Source of the DNA: Grammothele lineata
Lineage: Eukaryota > Basidiomycota > Agaricomycetes > Polyporales > Polyporaceae
Length of the DNA stretch: 64,000 bases
Assembly: GCA_002150815.3 (NCBI GenBank)
Contig: NDFF03000093.1
Location: 1 to 64,000, forward strand
Direction: 5' to 3'
Positions within the stretch are counted from its first letter, which is position 1; each line of letters starts with the position of its first letter. The notes beneath the pieces are model-generated. The model ran no database searches and was not told the origin of the DNA. It was given only the letters and a program-made list of their open reading frames with translations. This document shows positions 48,595 through 60,405 of the stretch, in pieces. The translations under genes and the position numbers were made by a program.

Positions 48595-50158
48595 ATGGCC
48601 GTCCAGTACTACCCTTCTTCTCGTCTAGACCCGGAAATGCACGACGACCACGACGAGTCTTCTGACGACGACGCCGACTCGGCCTCCGATTCGTCGTCCG
48701 ACGTCGTCGAAGTGCCTGCTGAGGAGATCCCCAGCTACTTCCACGAGCGGGGCTCCCGACTCTTCCATTCTCATGGTGGCTGCCCGTATCCATTGCCCGT
48801 GGATACGGAAGAGCAGCAAGTGAGTCGCCCGGCCGTCATATCCCCCCGCCTTCTGGCGCCCGAATCGGAGCTGATCCCGGAATCCCACAGAGACAAAATG
48901 GGCTCCATCAGCTCTTGCGCAGGCTCATCGGCTCCCCCGCCGTTGGGCCGGTGCACGAGCTGCTCGACAACGCGCTCGGTGAACAGAGGCGCGTCGTCGA
49001 TCTCGGGACGGGGAGCGGTCACTGGTCGGTAACGTGGTTCCGTGAGCCCTGGAAGCCCCCTTTGAACTATATTTGTAGGGTGCTCGATATGGCCCGACAG
49101 TTCCCTCGCGTGCGGTTCTACGGCGTCGACATCGGTACGTCATCTTCACTTCGGCTCGACACGCTGGTCCGCGCGAGAGGCGTTGCCCTAACGGGCGACG
49201 GCGGCCTCCATGTTTTGAATGGTCTGAGATCGCCCGACGGGCTTTCATCGCGCGCGTGAGCAACCCTACGGGACCGGCTAGGGCGAACTTCGGGCCCTTG
49301 CGCTGAACGCGAATTCTGTTTGTGGATTGATCCCCAACCGATAGTGACGCCAGCCATGTCAGGTTGAATTTGCGTCTTGCACGTTCGACCGGCGCGACGC
49401 CCGGGTATGAGCGCGTCTACCAGCCCACGCGCGATTCATTTCCTCGCCCAATCCTCGTGGTAGCATATGCTAACGGCACACCATTCTAGTCCCCATTGCG
49501 ACCCGTTACCCGCCCTCGAACGTCAAGTTCGAGATGCACAACATCCTCGAGGAGCCGTTCCGGTACCACACCGGCTCCGTCGACGTCGTGCACGCCCGTT
49601 CCATAGCCCTTGCGGTACGCCGACTCTCCCTTCTCCCCACGCCCACTCCGCGAGTCTCACAGACGCGCTTCGCAGGTCCCGCACTACGAGGCGCTTCTGC
49701 CGGAGATAGCGCGCATTCTGCGCCGCCGCGGCCTCTTCGTCTCCTGCGAGTGGTGCCACTGGCCCGTGCTTGAGGGGGGTGGAGACCTCGCGGTCCGCGC
49801 CCCGCGCGTTCACGCGTTCCTGTCCGCCGTCCGCGACGCGCTTGCTCGGATGCACCGTCTCCAGCTCGTGCCGCCCGCGGTCGCGGACCACCTGCGCGCG
49901 TCGGGGCGGTTCACCCAGATCGTGCCGCAGCAGTTCCACGTGCCTGTCGGTACTTGGCACCCGAACTTTGAACTGTGCGAGCTCGGTGCGCAGTACCGCG
50001 ACTCGACCACGGCGTACGCGCGGTCGATGCATCCGATCCTCTCGGAGTGGCTGTCGGTCGCGCAGGCTAATGACCTCGTCGACGACTACCTCGAGGAGAT
50101 CAACAACGTGGATGGCATGTGGGTGACGTGCTTCACCGTCCACGCCCGTCGTGCGTAG
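48595..50158 (+). CDS. SAM-dependent class I methyltransferase
   Basis: Exons 48595-48819, 48891-49024, 49079-49134, 49490-49614 and 49676-50158 give 340 aa. Motif I is RRVVDLGTGSGHWVLDMAR, the SAM-binding glycine-rich loop; the acidic end of beta-2 is FYGVDIVPIATRYPP; then FEMHNILEEPFRYHTGSVDV, the VVHARSIALAV helix, and LLPEIARILRRRGLFVSCEW as the post-motif block typical of the fungal LaeA/UMTA-like type. An acidic, Asp/Ser-rich N-terminal region of about 60 residues precedes the fold. The substrate is unknown. An in-frame ATG at 48520 would add 25 residues. Intron 3 (49135-49489, 355 nt) is unusually long for this genome. Confidence 0.92.
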
Positions 50159-50522
50159 TCCGTCGTTCCTTCTCATATTCTCGTTTGCGAAAAAGCAAGA
50201 AAAAAGAAGAAAAATACAAAAGAACAATATCTCAATGATTCTCGCACGGATAATCATGTATACCATATGCTTCCACATCGTGTATCTCTCCTATGCCCCT
50301 ATGAATTTATGCCATGATTATGCCCAAATGTCGCGGAGCGCGGGATTCGAACGCGCAACCCTCGGCCGAGACGCAGTGCACGGAAATCGGAGCGCGCCTA
50401 TTGGCCCGCCTCGGCAGAAGCCGGAATGGGCAGAGGCGCTGGCAAGCGCCGGCAGGACCGTCGAGCTGGACGCTTCCGAGCCCGTCGTCCTCTTCCTCCA
50501 CCTCATCCATCTTTCCCTCCCA
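50159..50522. other. short intergenic region, promoter of QCR2
   Basis: An A-rich stretch after the methyltransferase stop (AAAAAGCAAGAAAAAAGAAG) probably serves 3' end formation. Bases 50333-50372 contain a T-arm-like sequence on the minus strand (GCGTTCGAATCCCGC) without a complete tRNA fold. Confidence 0.5.
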
Positions 50523-52052
50523 ATGCTCGCAGCTAGAGCGTCGGCCGCGCGGAACATTGCACGCAGTGCACGCAGGTTCGCCACCGTCGTCGACTCGGCG
50601 GGCGTGAAGGTTGCCGCCGCCGACAACGGCGAGCCCACGACCGCCGTCACCTTCCTCGTCAAGGCGGGCAGTCGGTACGAGACGAAGCCCGGTGTCGCGC
50701 ACGCGCTCAAAAACTACGCGTTCAAGGTCGGTTTTGGTCTTGCATTGGTTTTGAGACGTCCGGGGGAGGAATGGACCGCGTTTCTGACGAGTTTCGTTCC
50801 TACAGAGCAATGACAAGCGTTCGACGCTCGGTACCATTCGGGAGGCGGAGCTCTATGGCGGCGTTCTTTCGTCAAGCCTCTCGAGGGAGCACCTTGCGGT
50901 GACGGCGGAGTTCCTGCGCGGCGACGAGTGAGTGAAACCTACCATGTCATGCGTTGCCCGTTCCGACATTTTGTCTTCCTCCTTCTGCCCATTCGTGCAG
51001 GGCGTTCTTCGTCGACGTTCTCTCCTCCTTCATCTCCTCCCCCAAGTTCACCCGCTACGAGCTCTCCGAGTGGGTCGCACCAACGTGCGAGGCCGAGACC
51101 GCTGCGGCGCTCGCCGACCCTGCGACGCACGCGCTCGAGCTCGCCCACACCCTCGCCTTCCGCTCCGGCCTCGGCAACTCCATCTTCGGCCCCGCCCACT
51201 CTCACGTCACCGCCGAGGACGTCCAGGCGTTCGCCAAGTCCGCGTTCTCTGCGGGTAACGTCGCTGTCGTCGGCTCCGGCATCGACCCCTCCGCGCTCGA
51301 GGCGCTCCTGGCGAAGTCGCTCGGCAAGCTCGACTCTGCCGCCTCCGCCTCCTCTACCGCGTCCTCGTACTTTGGTGGTGAGACGCGTGTGGACGCGACC
51401 GGTCCCCAAACCGTGTTCTTCGGGTTCGGCACGACGGGCGCCTCCGCTGCAGAGCTTGCGGTCCTCGCGGCGCACGTTGACCCGACCCCGTCCGTGAAGT
51501 GGTCCCAGGGCACGTCGCCCATCGCCGCGGCTGTCCCCGCCGGCACGTCGGTGCGCCCGGTACTTCTGCCGTACTCGGACGCGACCCTGTTCGGTCTGCT
51601 CGTCCAGGGCCAGACTGGGGCGGACGTCAAGACGGCGGGTAAGGCCGCTGTGGAGGCGCTCAAGGCGGCGGGTTCGCTCAAGGGCGAGGACCTCCAGAAG
51701 GCGGTTGCGAAGGCCAAGTTCACCGCTGCGTCCGCGTTCGAGGGCCGTGATGGTCTTGTTTCTGCTCTCGGTCCCAAGGCAAGTGTTCGCACGACTTCGG
51801 TTTTGGAGTAACCGAAACTCATGGCGGTTTAGATCCTTTCCGGCTCCCCCGCCACGCTTGCCGACGCTCTCTCTACGATTGAGAAGGTGTCCTCTACTGC
51901 TTACTCCAAGGTGTGTACTATATCAGTCCGGACGGGAGTCAGGGGCTAATTTCGGTGTACAGGCCGCGTCGTCGCTGCTCAAGAGCAAGCCGACGTACGT
52001 CGCCGTCGGCGACATCAAGTCGCTTCCCTACGCGGACGAGCTGGGCCTCTGA
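50523..52052 (+). CDS. QCR2: cytochrome bc1 complex core protein 2 (QCR2)
   Basis: Subunit of mitochondrial complex III, from the M16 peptidase fold without the zinc-protease site. Exons 50523-50726, 50806-50927, 51001-51778, 51833-51910 and 51963-52052 give 423 aa. The N-terminus is an Ala/Arg/Ser presequence with no acidic residue in the first 20. Family landmarks are FLVKAGSRYETKPGVAHALK, NDKRSTLGTIREAELYGG, EHLAVTAEFLRGD, ELAHTLAFRSGLGNSIFG and AAELAVLAAHVDPTPSVKWS. Length is normal. Intron 3 (51779-51832) has a GC donor in the perfect context AAG|GCAAGT; GT alternatives break the frame into GPK|ILSGSPATL. Stop at 52050-52052. Confidence 0.95.
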
Positions 52053-52659
52053 GATGCAAAAATAGACTATAGCTACACCTTCCAATAAATCTCTTTCCCA
52101 GGGAGCGCCCGGTCTATATTGCAAGCTTCGCGGGACGTGTGTGCATGCGCTGCGACGACTCGGGCGAAGCGAAGATGTCAAGGTTTGCATTATGTGTCGT
52201 CTGTCATGTGGCATGTCATTTCCGTCATGCTGTGTTGTCGCAGTTTCCGTGCCCTTGGCTTGAGTTTGGGTACGGTGATCAAAGTCAAACTCTGCGGGAC
52301 ACGGGAATCTCTCGGTTTCGGTCTTTTCTCACCCATTCTTTTTGTAACATGGAGCTTCTTCGAGGCTCGATTGCAGGTGCAGGTCAGCCTCATTCTCAGT
52401 CGTGGAGGAGTCTAGTCGTCAGGGGCCCAGCAGTGTCGGCCCAGAGACTGAGGAGGTCTATGTGGCTGGCACGTCGGATGTCTGCACCACCAGTCGCGTT
52501 CGGAATACTGGACGGCGACCCCTCACTCCTCGCCCACCCCTCCTCGCTGCCCCTGCTGGCCTTCCCCTCGGTGTCAAGGGCTTCCGACCCCCTCTCGAAA
52601 CAGTTATCAAGCCCTCCTCCCCCGTTCGACTCGCCAACACATCTTCTTCGACTCCCACC
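52053..52659. other. intergenic, upstream of membrane-protein gene
   Basis: The downstream gene's frame stays open upstream to about 52402, so part of this stretch could be translated if an earlier ATG (52402) is used, adding 86 residues rich in Pro and Ser. No independent gene is seen. Confidence 0.4.
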
Positions 52660-54053
52660 ATGGCCAACGCCTTCAAGTCCCACCTGCAAATCATCGTCTT
52701 CGCCGTCCTCATTGTCGCTTTCGTCGTCTTCTGCATTGCCATCTCCGTCTTCCTCGCCTGCCGCAAGAGCCGTTCCGCCCGTCCCAGCACCACTCGAGCT
52801 AGCAAGAACTCCGTCCCCGTCCTCACCCCCACCACCGGCCTCATTGCTCCCTCCGCCTCCCGTACCGACCTCGAGAAGGGCGACTCGACCCATACGGAGG
52901 AGGCTGACAAGCAAACTGGGGACCCGAAGCGGACCTCCGTCCTCGACGGGTTCCTGCGCTGGCGCCACCAGGTGCTGTACGAGTCGCACCCGGTGCCAGA
53001 GCTCGCGCTCCTCCCCTCGTACAAGCCCCCGGAGTCGCTTCCCCGCAAGATGCTGAACTTCGTCCTCCGGAAGAAGGAAGTCAAGGTGCGTGGCTGTGCA
53101 GTTCTCTCGTATACGCCGCGTTCTGACGTGAATGCTTTGGTGTTGTTGGTGTGTAGCCGGACCCGCCCACGATCGCCTCCGTCATGAAAGCTATCGAGGA
53201 GTCGGAGCGTAGAGCGGGCCAAATCCCCTCCTCTCCCGCTGCTGAAGAGTCGACGTCGGTAGAGAGCGACAGCAAGAAGTCGCAGAAGTCCGTGTCGTTC
53301 AAACTCCCCGCCATCGTCGTCTATACCTCGACGCCCCTCTCCTCTCCGACACCTTCGGCCGCCGGCCAATCTTCCTCCGCCTCGCTCCCTCGCTCTGCCT
53401 CCGCCATCGAGCAGTCCACGACTACTACCTACACTTCGATCCCAAACCGCCCGAGGAGGAGCACCCTGCCCGCCGTGTCGTCCCCGCTGCGCCATGCCCC
53501 TCTCATGTCCTCGCCAGCATCCACCACCGCGTCCGCTGCCATCCCTATCCCTCCCCCTCCCCCTATGTCTCCTCCTCTTTCGACGACCACCCCTATCTCA
53601 ACCTTGCACCCCGGCCCGAGCCTGGAGGGCTTCCCCCCAAGTTCGGACGCGGACCTCTCAGTCTACTCAGCCTATTCGTCTGCTCCGCCTTCCCCCGATC
53701 CCGCCCTCTCCTCAAGCATGGTGCGGCTGACGACGACGAGCACGGCTTCCAGCCTCGTGGACTTGCTCCTCCGCGCTATCGCGGCGGACTCAGACGACGA
53801 CGCCTCGTCGACGAACTCGAGCACCGTGGAGAACGACGTCACGGGGGCGAAGCACGTAGACACGGAAAGGCTGGGGGACGGGATGGAGGAAAAGGACATC
53901 ACGATGTCGGACGTCTTGAGCTCGTACTATGCGGGCACGGACTCGACGGTTGACGTCGATGTTGTTGACGAGAAGCGCGGCGGTGGGCTCGCTGTGGCTA
54001 GGGGCGCCGATAGAGTTTGCGTTGCGCCAGGCCTTCGTGTTATGTCGATGTGA
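52660..54053 (+). CDS. single-pass membrane protein with Ser-rich tail, unknown function
   Basis: Exons 52660-53085 and 53157-54053 join in phase 0 for 440 aa. The chosen start gives MANAFKSHLQ followed directly by one transmembrane helix (IIVFAVLIVAFVVFCIAISV) and a basic cluster (RKSRSARP), predicting an N-out or signal-anchor protein with a cytosolic tail. The tail includes WRHQVLYESHPVPELALLPS, the repeated SS/TT/PP-rich segments, a Pro run (PPPPPMSPP) and an acidic C-terminus (SDDDASSTNSS, STVDVDVVDEK). No named domain. The CACC context before the ATG is favourable; the in-frame ATG at 52402 is an alternative. Confidence 0.78.
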
Positions 54054-55002
54054 TAAAGCTGAGAGTTAACGTATCGTGTTGTTTCGCACCGCTTTTCGTA
54101 TGTTTTGGTACCATGGACATTTGCGACTTCCTCTCGTTTCTTGTATGAACTTCTATACCTACTGAATTCACGATGACTTTCAAGATACCTGTGCGAAGGG
54201 ACCTTCGAATGTGGGCGATGGCCCAAGCTGTACGGCTCGGACTGGCCTAGACCCTCCGATGGAGATTTGGCTCAATATGGAAATGATGACTCAGCAGCGG
54301 ACTTTGCTTGTCTTTCAGCGCGTCTGTACTTACCGCTTCGGCTCCATCCAACGCCTTTCATTCAGGAACTGCTGCATGTACCTTCTTCCTGAATGCTGCC
54401 ATTGCACATGTTACTTCCAGACGGCATCCAGGCAAATATTCTAGCCCCATGGATGGACGTTACTAAACCTGTGTCCTAGGCGCAGGTAGTGCCTTGCTGT
54501 CACTGCGACTAGGACCGCCCGCTGAGGTGTCATGCCCGCGTACCTTTCCTCCGCTGCCACGCGCCATCACAACAGGCCGTCGCCGGACCATCGAAGTATG
54601 GTACGTGCTCCTTTGGGTATACCTAAGTCATGTCTAGGGATCGACCTTCGCTGACTTGTATTCTCCGCCCCTTATTCTGCCACTTCTAGCGTTTTAACCA
54701 TGTAATCTGTCACCGTCTGCTCCCGCACCGCCCGGCGTATGTCCCTTGCGAAGTCTGAAGTGAACTCGACACATAGGCACGAATATATGCGTGTCTCTGT
54801 CCGGGGATTTCTTCGACCGTTCGCTCGCGGAAGCGATCTCTCCGTTGAGGACCAGCCTGGAGCTGACCGTTCGACGGAGCGCGCGATGCTGCATGGCAGT
54901 ATAAAAAGAGGATAGAGTGTTCAACCACACCATTACTGCACATCATCTCGCCTCTGCCGCACTTGAGCTTACAAACTTGTCATCCATACACACACCATCG
55001 CG
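54054..55002. other. intergenic region with TATA box
   Basis: No gene seen. A good TATA element (TATAAAAAG, 54900-54908) lies about 100 bases before the next start codon. Confidence 0.55.
54900..54908 (+). promoter_or_regulatory. TATA box of the 55003 gene
   Basis: TATAAAAAG matches the TATA consensus and lies about 95 nt upstream of the ATG at 55003, leaving room for a short leader. It is the clearest core promoter in the window and suggests regulated, possibly strong, expression. Confidence 0.6.
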
Positions 55003-56555
55003 ATGGTCAAGAGGAACCTTACGTTCAAGAGGTTCGTCCCCGCTCTACGATCGAATAAGGGGCGAACGGCATGTTACTGACATCTTCATCTCCACATCGG
55101 TCGCCCCTCTCTTGTTGTAAAGCAAGAACCTCGGAGAGAATGTTCAGCTCATGCTCACCTTCTCGCCCCCGTCACCAGACCAGTTCATCGACCAGTTCCC
55201 TCTCGCCTGGAAGTACGTGGCCGGTCCGACGAATCTCGTCGCTAGCTCACATTGGGGTCATCTTGATTCGTAGGGTAACGACGCTCGCAAGGAACGGTGA
55301 GAAGCTGTCACAAAGATTGCTCAGAAGTTTCCTGACGCATATCGCGACGATGTCATCTAGGAACCTCCGTCCTGAGGGTGTGTTGGGAAGATAAGTAAGC
55401 GTGATATTGTCCGCTCTCTTCATGGTGGATGCCCGCACTGACATTTTTAAGTTTTGCGTTCTCTGCTGCTCAAGTCGGCAAATCTTCAAACGTAGTCGCC
55501 GAAAACTTTGCGCCTGTTGCCGTATGTCTGCTTATGGCTCCTTGCCATAGATCTATTCACGTTAACGATGCCGACAGCCTGGCCAATGCACAACCTTGAC
55601 CGCTGATCGGGACGTCAGCCCGCCGGTGTACCTGTTTTCTGTAAGCAATCTGGTTGATTTTGACGATTCGGGACTGAAATAGTCAATTGCAGGATCCTAA
55701 GACTATATCTGGTTCAAAAGACACTATGCAATGCACAAACAGCAGCGGGGCGCCTGCGGATATCACTCTTGGTATGTCGCGTAACTCGTATGTCTGTCAA
55801 CCGCAACACCGCTGACTCTTTCGATTGTAAGGTTTCATCGAGAACAAGGGCACGTATGACGAGGAACTAAGTCCAGCGATGCTCTTCAAACGCGTCGGGT
55901 ACGTGTCCAGCGCTCGTGTACTATCGTGCTACGTCGTTCACTTACGTTTCCCTGATGCGCCCAGCCAAGGAATTAACCTTCAAGTGCATTTCAAGCCGAT
56001 CCTGAGCGCGTACATCGCGTGCAACTACCGACAGAGTGATGTTCTCCGCTCTGAGATGAGGAGCGTCAAGCCTATCTGGCAAGGCGATCTCACGGCATTT
56101 GGGAGCGGCGTAACCATTATCATCCAGAAGAACCCCTCCGGCGAGTACGTCGCAAACATGGTGGACCCTGGCTACTTTGGCAACGTGGCCAACTCCCAGG
56201 AGCTCGTGGCCGACGACGTTGTTGAATCCGTCAGCGTTGCTGAGACTGCGACTGTGATCAATCACGCCGTTGTACGTCTTCCGCGCAGTTCGTGTTCCGC
56301 GATTGTCAAGCTGACCTGAAGTAGATCGAGCAGGAGTTGCCTGAAGGCGAGCCGGAGAAGGTCGTGGAGACGACCGCTGTCAGCGAGGTTGGGGATGCAG
56401 CTAAGGCTAACGACGCCGCCGACGATACCGTAGCGGGGGAAGGCACTTTAGAAAGCGGTGAACATTCCAAGATTGGGGTAAACGGAGATGCGGTAGAGCC
56501 CCCGGCCAATTCAAACGCGACTGAGAATGGCGAGAGTGGCAGTGGTGAGAATTGA
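55003..56555 (+). CDS. basidiomycete-specific protein of unknown function
   Basis: Starts MVKRNLTFK at 55003 (exon 1 55003-55031, exon 2 55123-55212: NLGENVQLMLTFSPPSPDQF, FPLAWK). Later exons include SPPVYLFS, TMQCTNSSGAPADITLGFIE, INLQVHFKPILSAYIACNYR, VLRSEMRSVKPIWQGDLTAF and, after an intron before 56324, an acidic Glu/Ala/Asp-rich tail ending GESGSGEN. The order VKRNLTF ... AWKV ... FxPILxAYxxxxYxxxxxLRxE ... IWxxDL matches an uncharacterised family I know only from Agaricomycetes. No signal peptide, membrane helix or catalytic motif is visible. The acidic tail of about 75 residues looks like an extra relative to typical members. Two middle exon junctions (55260-55640) are not resolved. 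Confidence 0.7.
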
Positions 56556-58709
56556 ACTAGTTAGCTACCCGGAAGCTATAAGACATACTTTAAATCTTAT
56601 GGGGGGAATTCGTGTACGCATGTTTGGCCCCGGCGCCTTTATCGCTCCCCCGTGGTCGTTCACGCGGGCGCCCAACGCCTGGGCACTGTGCTGAGCGCAT
56701 TTGGACCAAGTTCTTGCCCTCACTGTGGCCCTTTTTTTCTCCTATGGCCACCTCGGACGTCGTTCTCGTCTGCCTTTCCTCTGGCCCGTTCCGACGTGAT
56801 TATTGCCAATGACCAGTACATGGTGTGCTTGGTTAATAGGTGTCCTGCGTCGCCCGCTCTCTTTCGCGCTGACCGTCTGCGCTGCTCCGACGGCGTCCCA
56901 CCTTCATTCTTTGTCCATTCTTACCCCAAAACGGCTTATAAGGAGCATCTCGTCGATCTTCGTGCACTTCAGATCTCCGACAAGCATCCAGCGGCACTTT
57001 GGTCTGTCGTCGTGCTTGCGTACCGGACCACTCAGCCGCACTAGCGTGCACTAAGGCCCATATATTCCCGCTTCGTTTCGCACCGTGTTCTACATGAAGA
57101 TCACTGTAGAACTTGGCTAACCTCTGGCCTGTCTACCTATCAGGCCGGAACGAAGTGATGGCGCCTCTTGTCGGTATGCACCATTCTGGATGCGTTGTAA
57201 TGGGAGTCTCGTTTGTACAGATGACCTCTGATATTAGTAAACGTTCTCTTCCGTTCTGAAACGTCCCTTCGCTTTCCACATTTACTCTCCATCATTTGTA
57301 TTCGAGTCCTTTCTTTAGACGAACTCTTCGGCGACATGGAAATTCACTGTGTCAGAGGCAGTGATGTTCACCACCAAAAATGGAGTCAAAGAGGCTGGTT
57401 ATGAATCGCAATGATCGTCTGTTCCCGACATAAATCACGCGCATCACGTACCTTTGGAGTAAGCCTGCCTTCGGCTTCGCCGCCGGAGTTGGGGATCGCC
57501 GACCGCCACAGGTCCGAAACGCAAATCTAGGTGCCGGCCGCCCGGCTCCGGCGATCTGGATGTGCCAGCCCACTGCCAGTGCGGCCTCGAGTTCGTGCGG
57601 TCCCTTTCGGTGCGGACCACTAGCATGGCTGATGCCTCAGGGAGGACCACGTACTGGGGGCCTGCGTAAGACACAACTCACTGGTAGCGTCGTTTTTCTG
57701 CACAGAGATTTTGCAAACGTCGCGCCTCGCAGGTCGTCGGACGGTCACCTCGTCACTGGGGGCTCCCGCGGTTTCGTCCATTTTGGAAGTAAGCGCCGTC
57801 TCCACGTGGCTGCGGTAGTCTAGACCGTCGGGTCCTTCCCGGGTCGTCGTGTGGCTCCGACTGTGCCAAGTTTCGCTACCTGCTACCACCTCCTCATTCT
57901 CGACTGTTCTGCGGAAAAGCCATGCAACACCCATGGTCCTTTCGTCAGCAGCCAATATGATCTCGTCCGCTCAAGCGCTCAGGTCGCGCAACGGTAAGCC
58001 TGCTTGCCTTCGGGGTCTCAGTGGCTCTGGCGGCCATACCAATCAGAGTCTGTTTCTCAATTGAGAAGCTGTAGTTGGAATGGCCAGGAACTAACGCCAC
58101 GCTGACTAGCGGAGTCCGGAGGTTTACAACGCCTCGCTTGATATACTGGCCGCAGCTAATGAAGCGCCCTCCGCGACAGCGACACGCTGCTTCGCACATC
58201 CTTGGTCCCGCGAGAAACTTGAACGTTCACCCCAGGCCACACAGGCACTCAACCGGGCAAGTATTCTTAGAGCGGTCTCAAACTGTTCGTGACTCGCCCA
58301 TCTGGCGCTAGAATGCTCTGTAAATGCTCAAACGCTCGGGCTGCGTTCAAAAAGTAAAAGTATTTAGGGGCACTGCACGATCGTCGCCCGGCTCCGTGGT
58401 CTTAGCCAGGCACCCGCCGGCATGCTGGAATAACACGATGGCTTTGAAGTGCAAAATCCGCATAGGGATTTGGGTCCGTCGAGGAGGTGGCGCGCTGAGG
58501 AGATGCGGAAGGGGCACGACTCGTACAAGAGGTCGTCACCGCCATCCGTGAAAGCTCTTCGCAGTCTGAGGGTTCCTCCCCCCCTCTCCTCTTCCCCTCT
58601 CCTGGTAATCGGCTGTATCTCTGCGCCGTGTTTACGAACGGCGTGTGTCTACCCCACTTGGTCCTACACTTGCTCTCTCGTTTTGTCTGCTAGGAGTTTG
58701 TTGAGCATC
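56556..58709. other. intergenic region; right part is upstream half of a duplicated unit
   Basis: No gene supported. From about 58130 to the start codon the sequence aligns with 61790-62634: shared words include TTGATATAC(T/A)GGCCG, CC(A/T)GGCCACACAGG, CACTCAACCGGG(C/T)AAGT and TCTTCGCAGT(C/T)TG. The left part (56600-58100) shows only incoherent short frames on both strands. Confidence 0.45.
58130..58709. repeat. upstream part of tandem duplication, copy 1
   Basis: Collinear with 61790-62634, adjoining the two DUF6534-type genes, so the duplication included at least 550 bases of promoter-side sequence. Confidence 0.6.
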
Positions 58710-60405
58710 ATGAGCACCACCACCGCTCTATTCGACGTTGCAACGACGTGAGTTCTTGCCTATCGCGAGAGTCTTTCTGGGCTGACGATGACGTCAGGGA
58801 CGGACCCTTTTTCTTCGCTGTCATATTCGACTCGGTACTCTACGGTGTTCTATGCACGCAAATGTTCTTCTACTTCAACGCACCCAAGCGGTGCGCATGT
58901 CTCTGTTTATACGTTGCGCTACGTGATCCTGATGGCTGTTCTGCAGCGATCCGACATGGGTGCGATTCCTCGTTGCGGCGGTGTTGCTCATGGAGACGGT
59001 GCATACCGTCTTCAACATCGCCTCCATATACATCGTTCTCGTTCAGAACTTTGGTGCGTCACCCTCGCTATGTTCGTACTCTTCCTCGTCCTCATGGCGG
59101 TGACTCACAGGTGACTGGATATCTCTATTATACGCGACATGGGGTGAGACCGCTTTCGCATCGTTGTCTAAATTATACAATACTGAACGGCAGCGCGTGG
59201 ACTTGTCATACAGCCACAGAAGGAGGGCCCCTGACTACAGTACGCAGCTTCCTCGACGCCTTCATGGACATGTCCGCTGATCTCTTGTACAGTCCGTCGT
59301 TGCCTTACTCGTGCAAACATTCTTCGCGTGGCGTATCTACGTATTGACCCACAACTACTGGATTTTGGGCACAATCTCTTTCTTCGCCCTCGTCCAGATT
59401 TGTGAGTACTAGCATTCTCTGTCGTCCTGAAGCCGTCGCTGACCACATCCTCTTTCCGCGCGGGCAGGTGGCGGCATCGGGACAACGATCGGAGTCATCA
59501 GGGTCCCATACTCTCTGGACTTCTATAAGCTACGACCAATCGTCATTACCTGGTGCACTGGCGCGATCGTCGCGGACATGCTCATCACTGGCACACTCGT
59601 GCACCACCTCGTAAGTCATACTCCGCACTCAGAGTGGTTCGCACCCCCCTGATCACTCCTGGTAACACGCTTCTAGAGAAACAGGAAGAGTGGGATGCAG
59701 TTCACCTACTCGCTGATCGACAAGGTCGTTCGCAGTGAGTACTGCTCCGGGTACATTTACGCTATATAATCATTGGACTAATGAAGTTACACTTCCCTTT
59801 CAGCGACGATCGAGACGAACCTCCTCACCTTCATCTGGATCGTCCTCGACCTCATCGTCTACATCAAAGTCGTAAGTGCCATTCACGTCCTCCGTCAGCT
59901 CAGCACTCGAATCACCCTGAGAACGCTCATGTTGTTTCACATAGACGACGACTCTGCACCTAGTCTTCAATCTGACGATCACCAAATTCTACTCGCTCTC
60001 GCTCCTCGTCTCCCTTAACGCACGGGACTCGTGGAAACGCGACACGACGGGGTCAAACTCGGTCTCCGTCGGTGCCGGCACGACTGGCGAGGGACGTGCC
60101 AACGGCAGAGTCCCGCGCTCACTCAACGTGAACATGCTCCGGAGCATGGGCGGGTCGAAACGCATGGTAAGTCGCCGCTTCGTTCCTCTGATTATACGAC
60201 TCAACCGCTGACGCAACGATGTACGTGGGGGCAGCCGCAGCAGATATACATTGACGTCGAGGCGCATGAGATGGTCGTCGTCGACGAGGACGTCAAGAGC
60301 GGCCATTCGCCGTACGTGACGCCCTCGCATACTCCTCTCCCGCATGACGAGAAGGACTCGAATCGGACCAGCACGTTCGATTCGGATGTCGAGCGCGGGC
60401 TGTGA
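58710..60405 (+). CDS. DUF6534-type multi-pass membrane protein, copy 1
   Basis: Begins MSTTTALFDVATT (exon 1 58710-58747) and continues DGPFFFAVIFDSVLYGVLCT, QMFFYFNAPKR, FLVAAVLLMETVHTVFNIAS, WRIYVLTHNYWILGTISFFA, GVIRVPYSLDFYKLRPIVIT, CTGAIVADMLITGTLVHHL, then the DUF6534 core: SGMQFTYSLIDKVVRTTIET, NLLTFIWIVLDLIVYIKV, LVFNLTITKFYSLSLLVSLN, ARDSW. Seven hydrophobic segments are expected. A cytosolic tail of about 110 residues ends SDVERGL. About ten exons; the protein is near 390 aa. The family is greatly expanded in Agaricomycetes and its function is unknown. It is tandem with a second copy 3.9 kb downstream. Confidence 0.88.

Noticed and set aside
50333..50420. tRNA gene on the minus strand
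   Set aside because: A T-arm/B-box-like sequence (GCGTTCGAATCCCGC) with a following GCTCCGC is present, but no matching 5' acceptor strand, D-arm or anticodon stem can be folded; at most a tRNA relic.
56603..58100. several 60-130-codon frames on both strands
   Set aside because: None has a conserved motif, consistent codon use or splice sites linking it to a neighbour.
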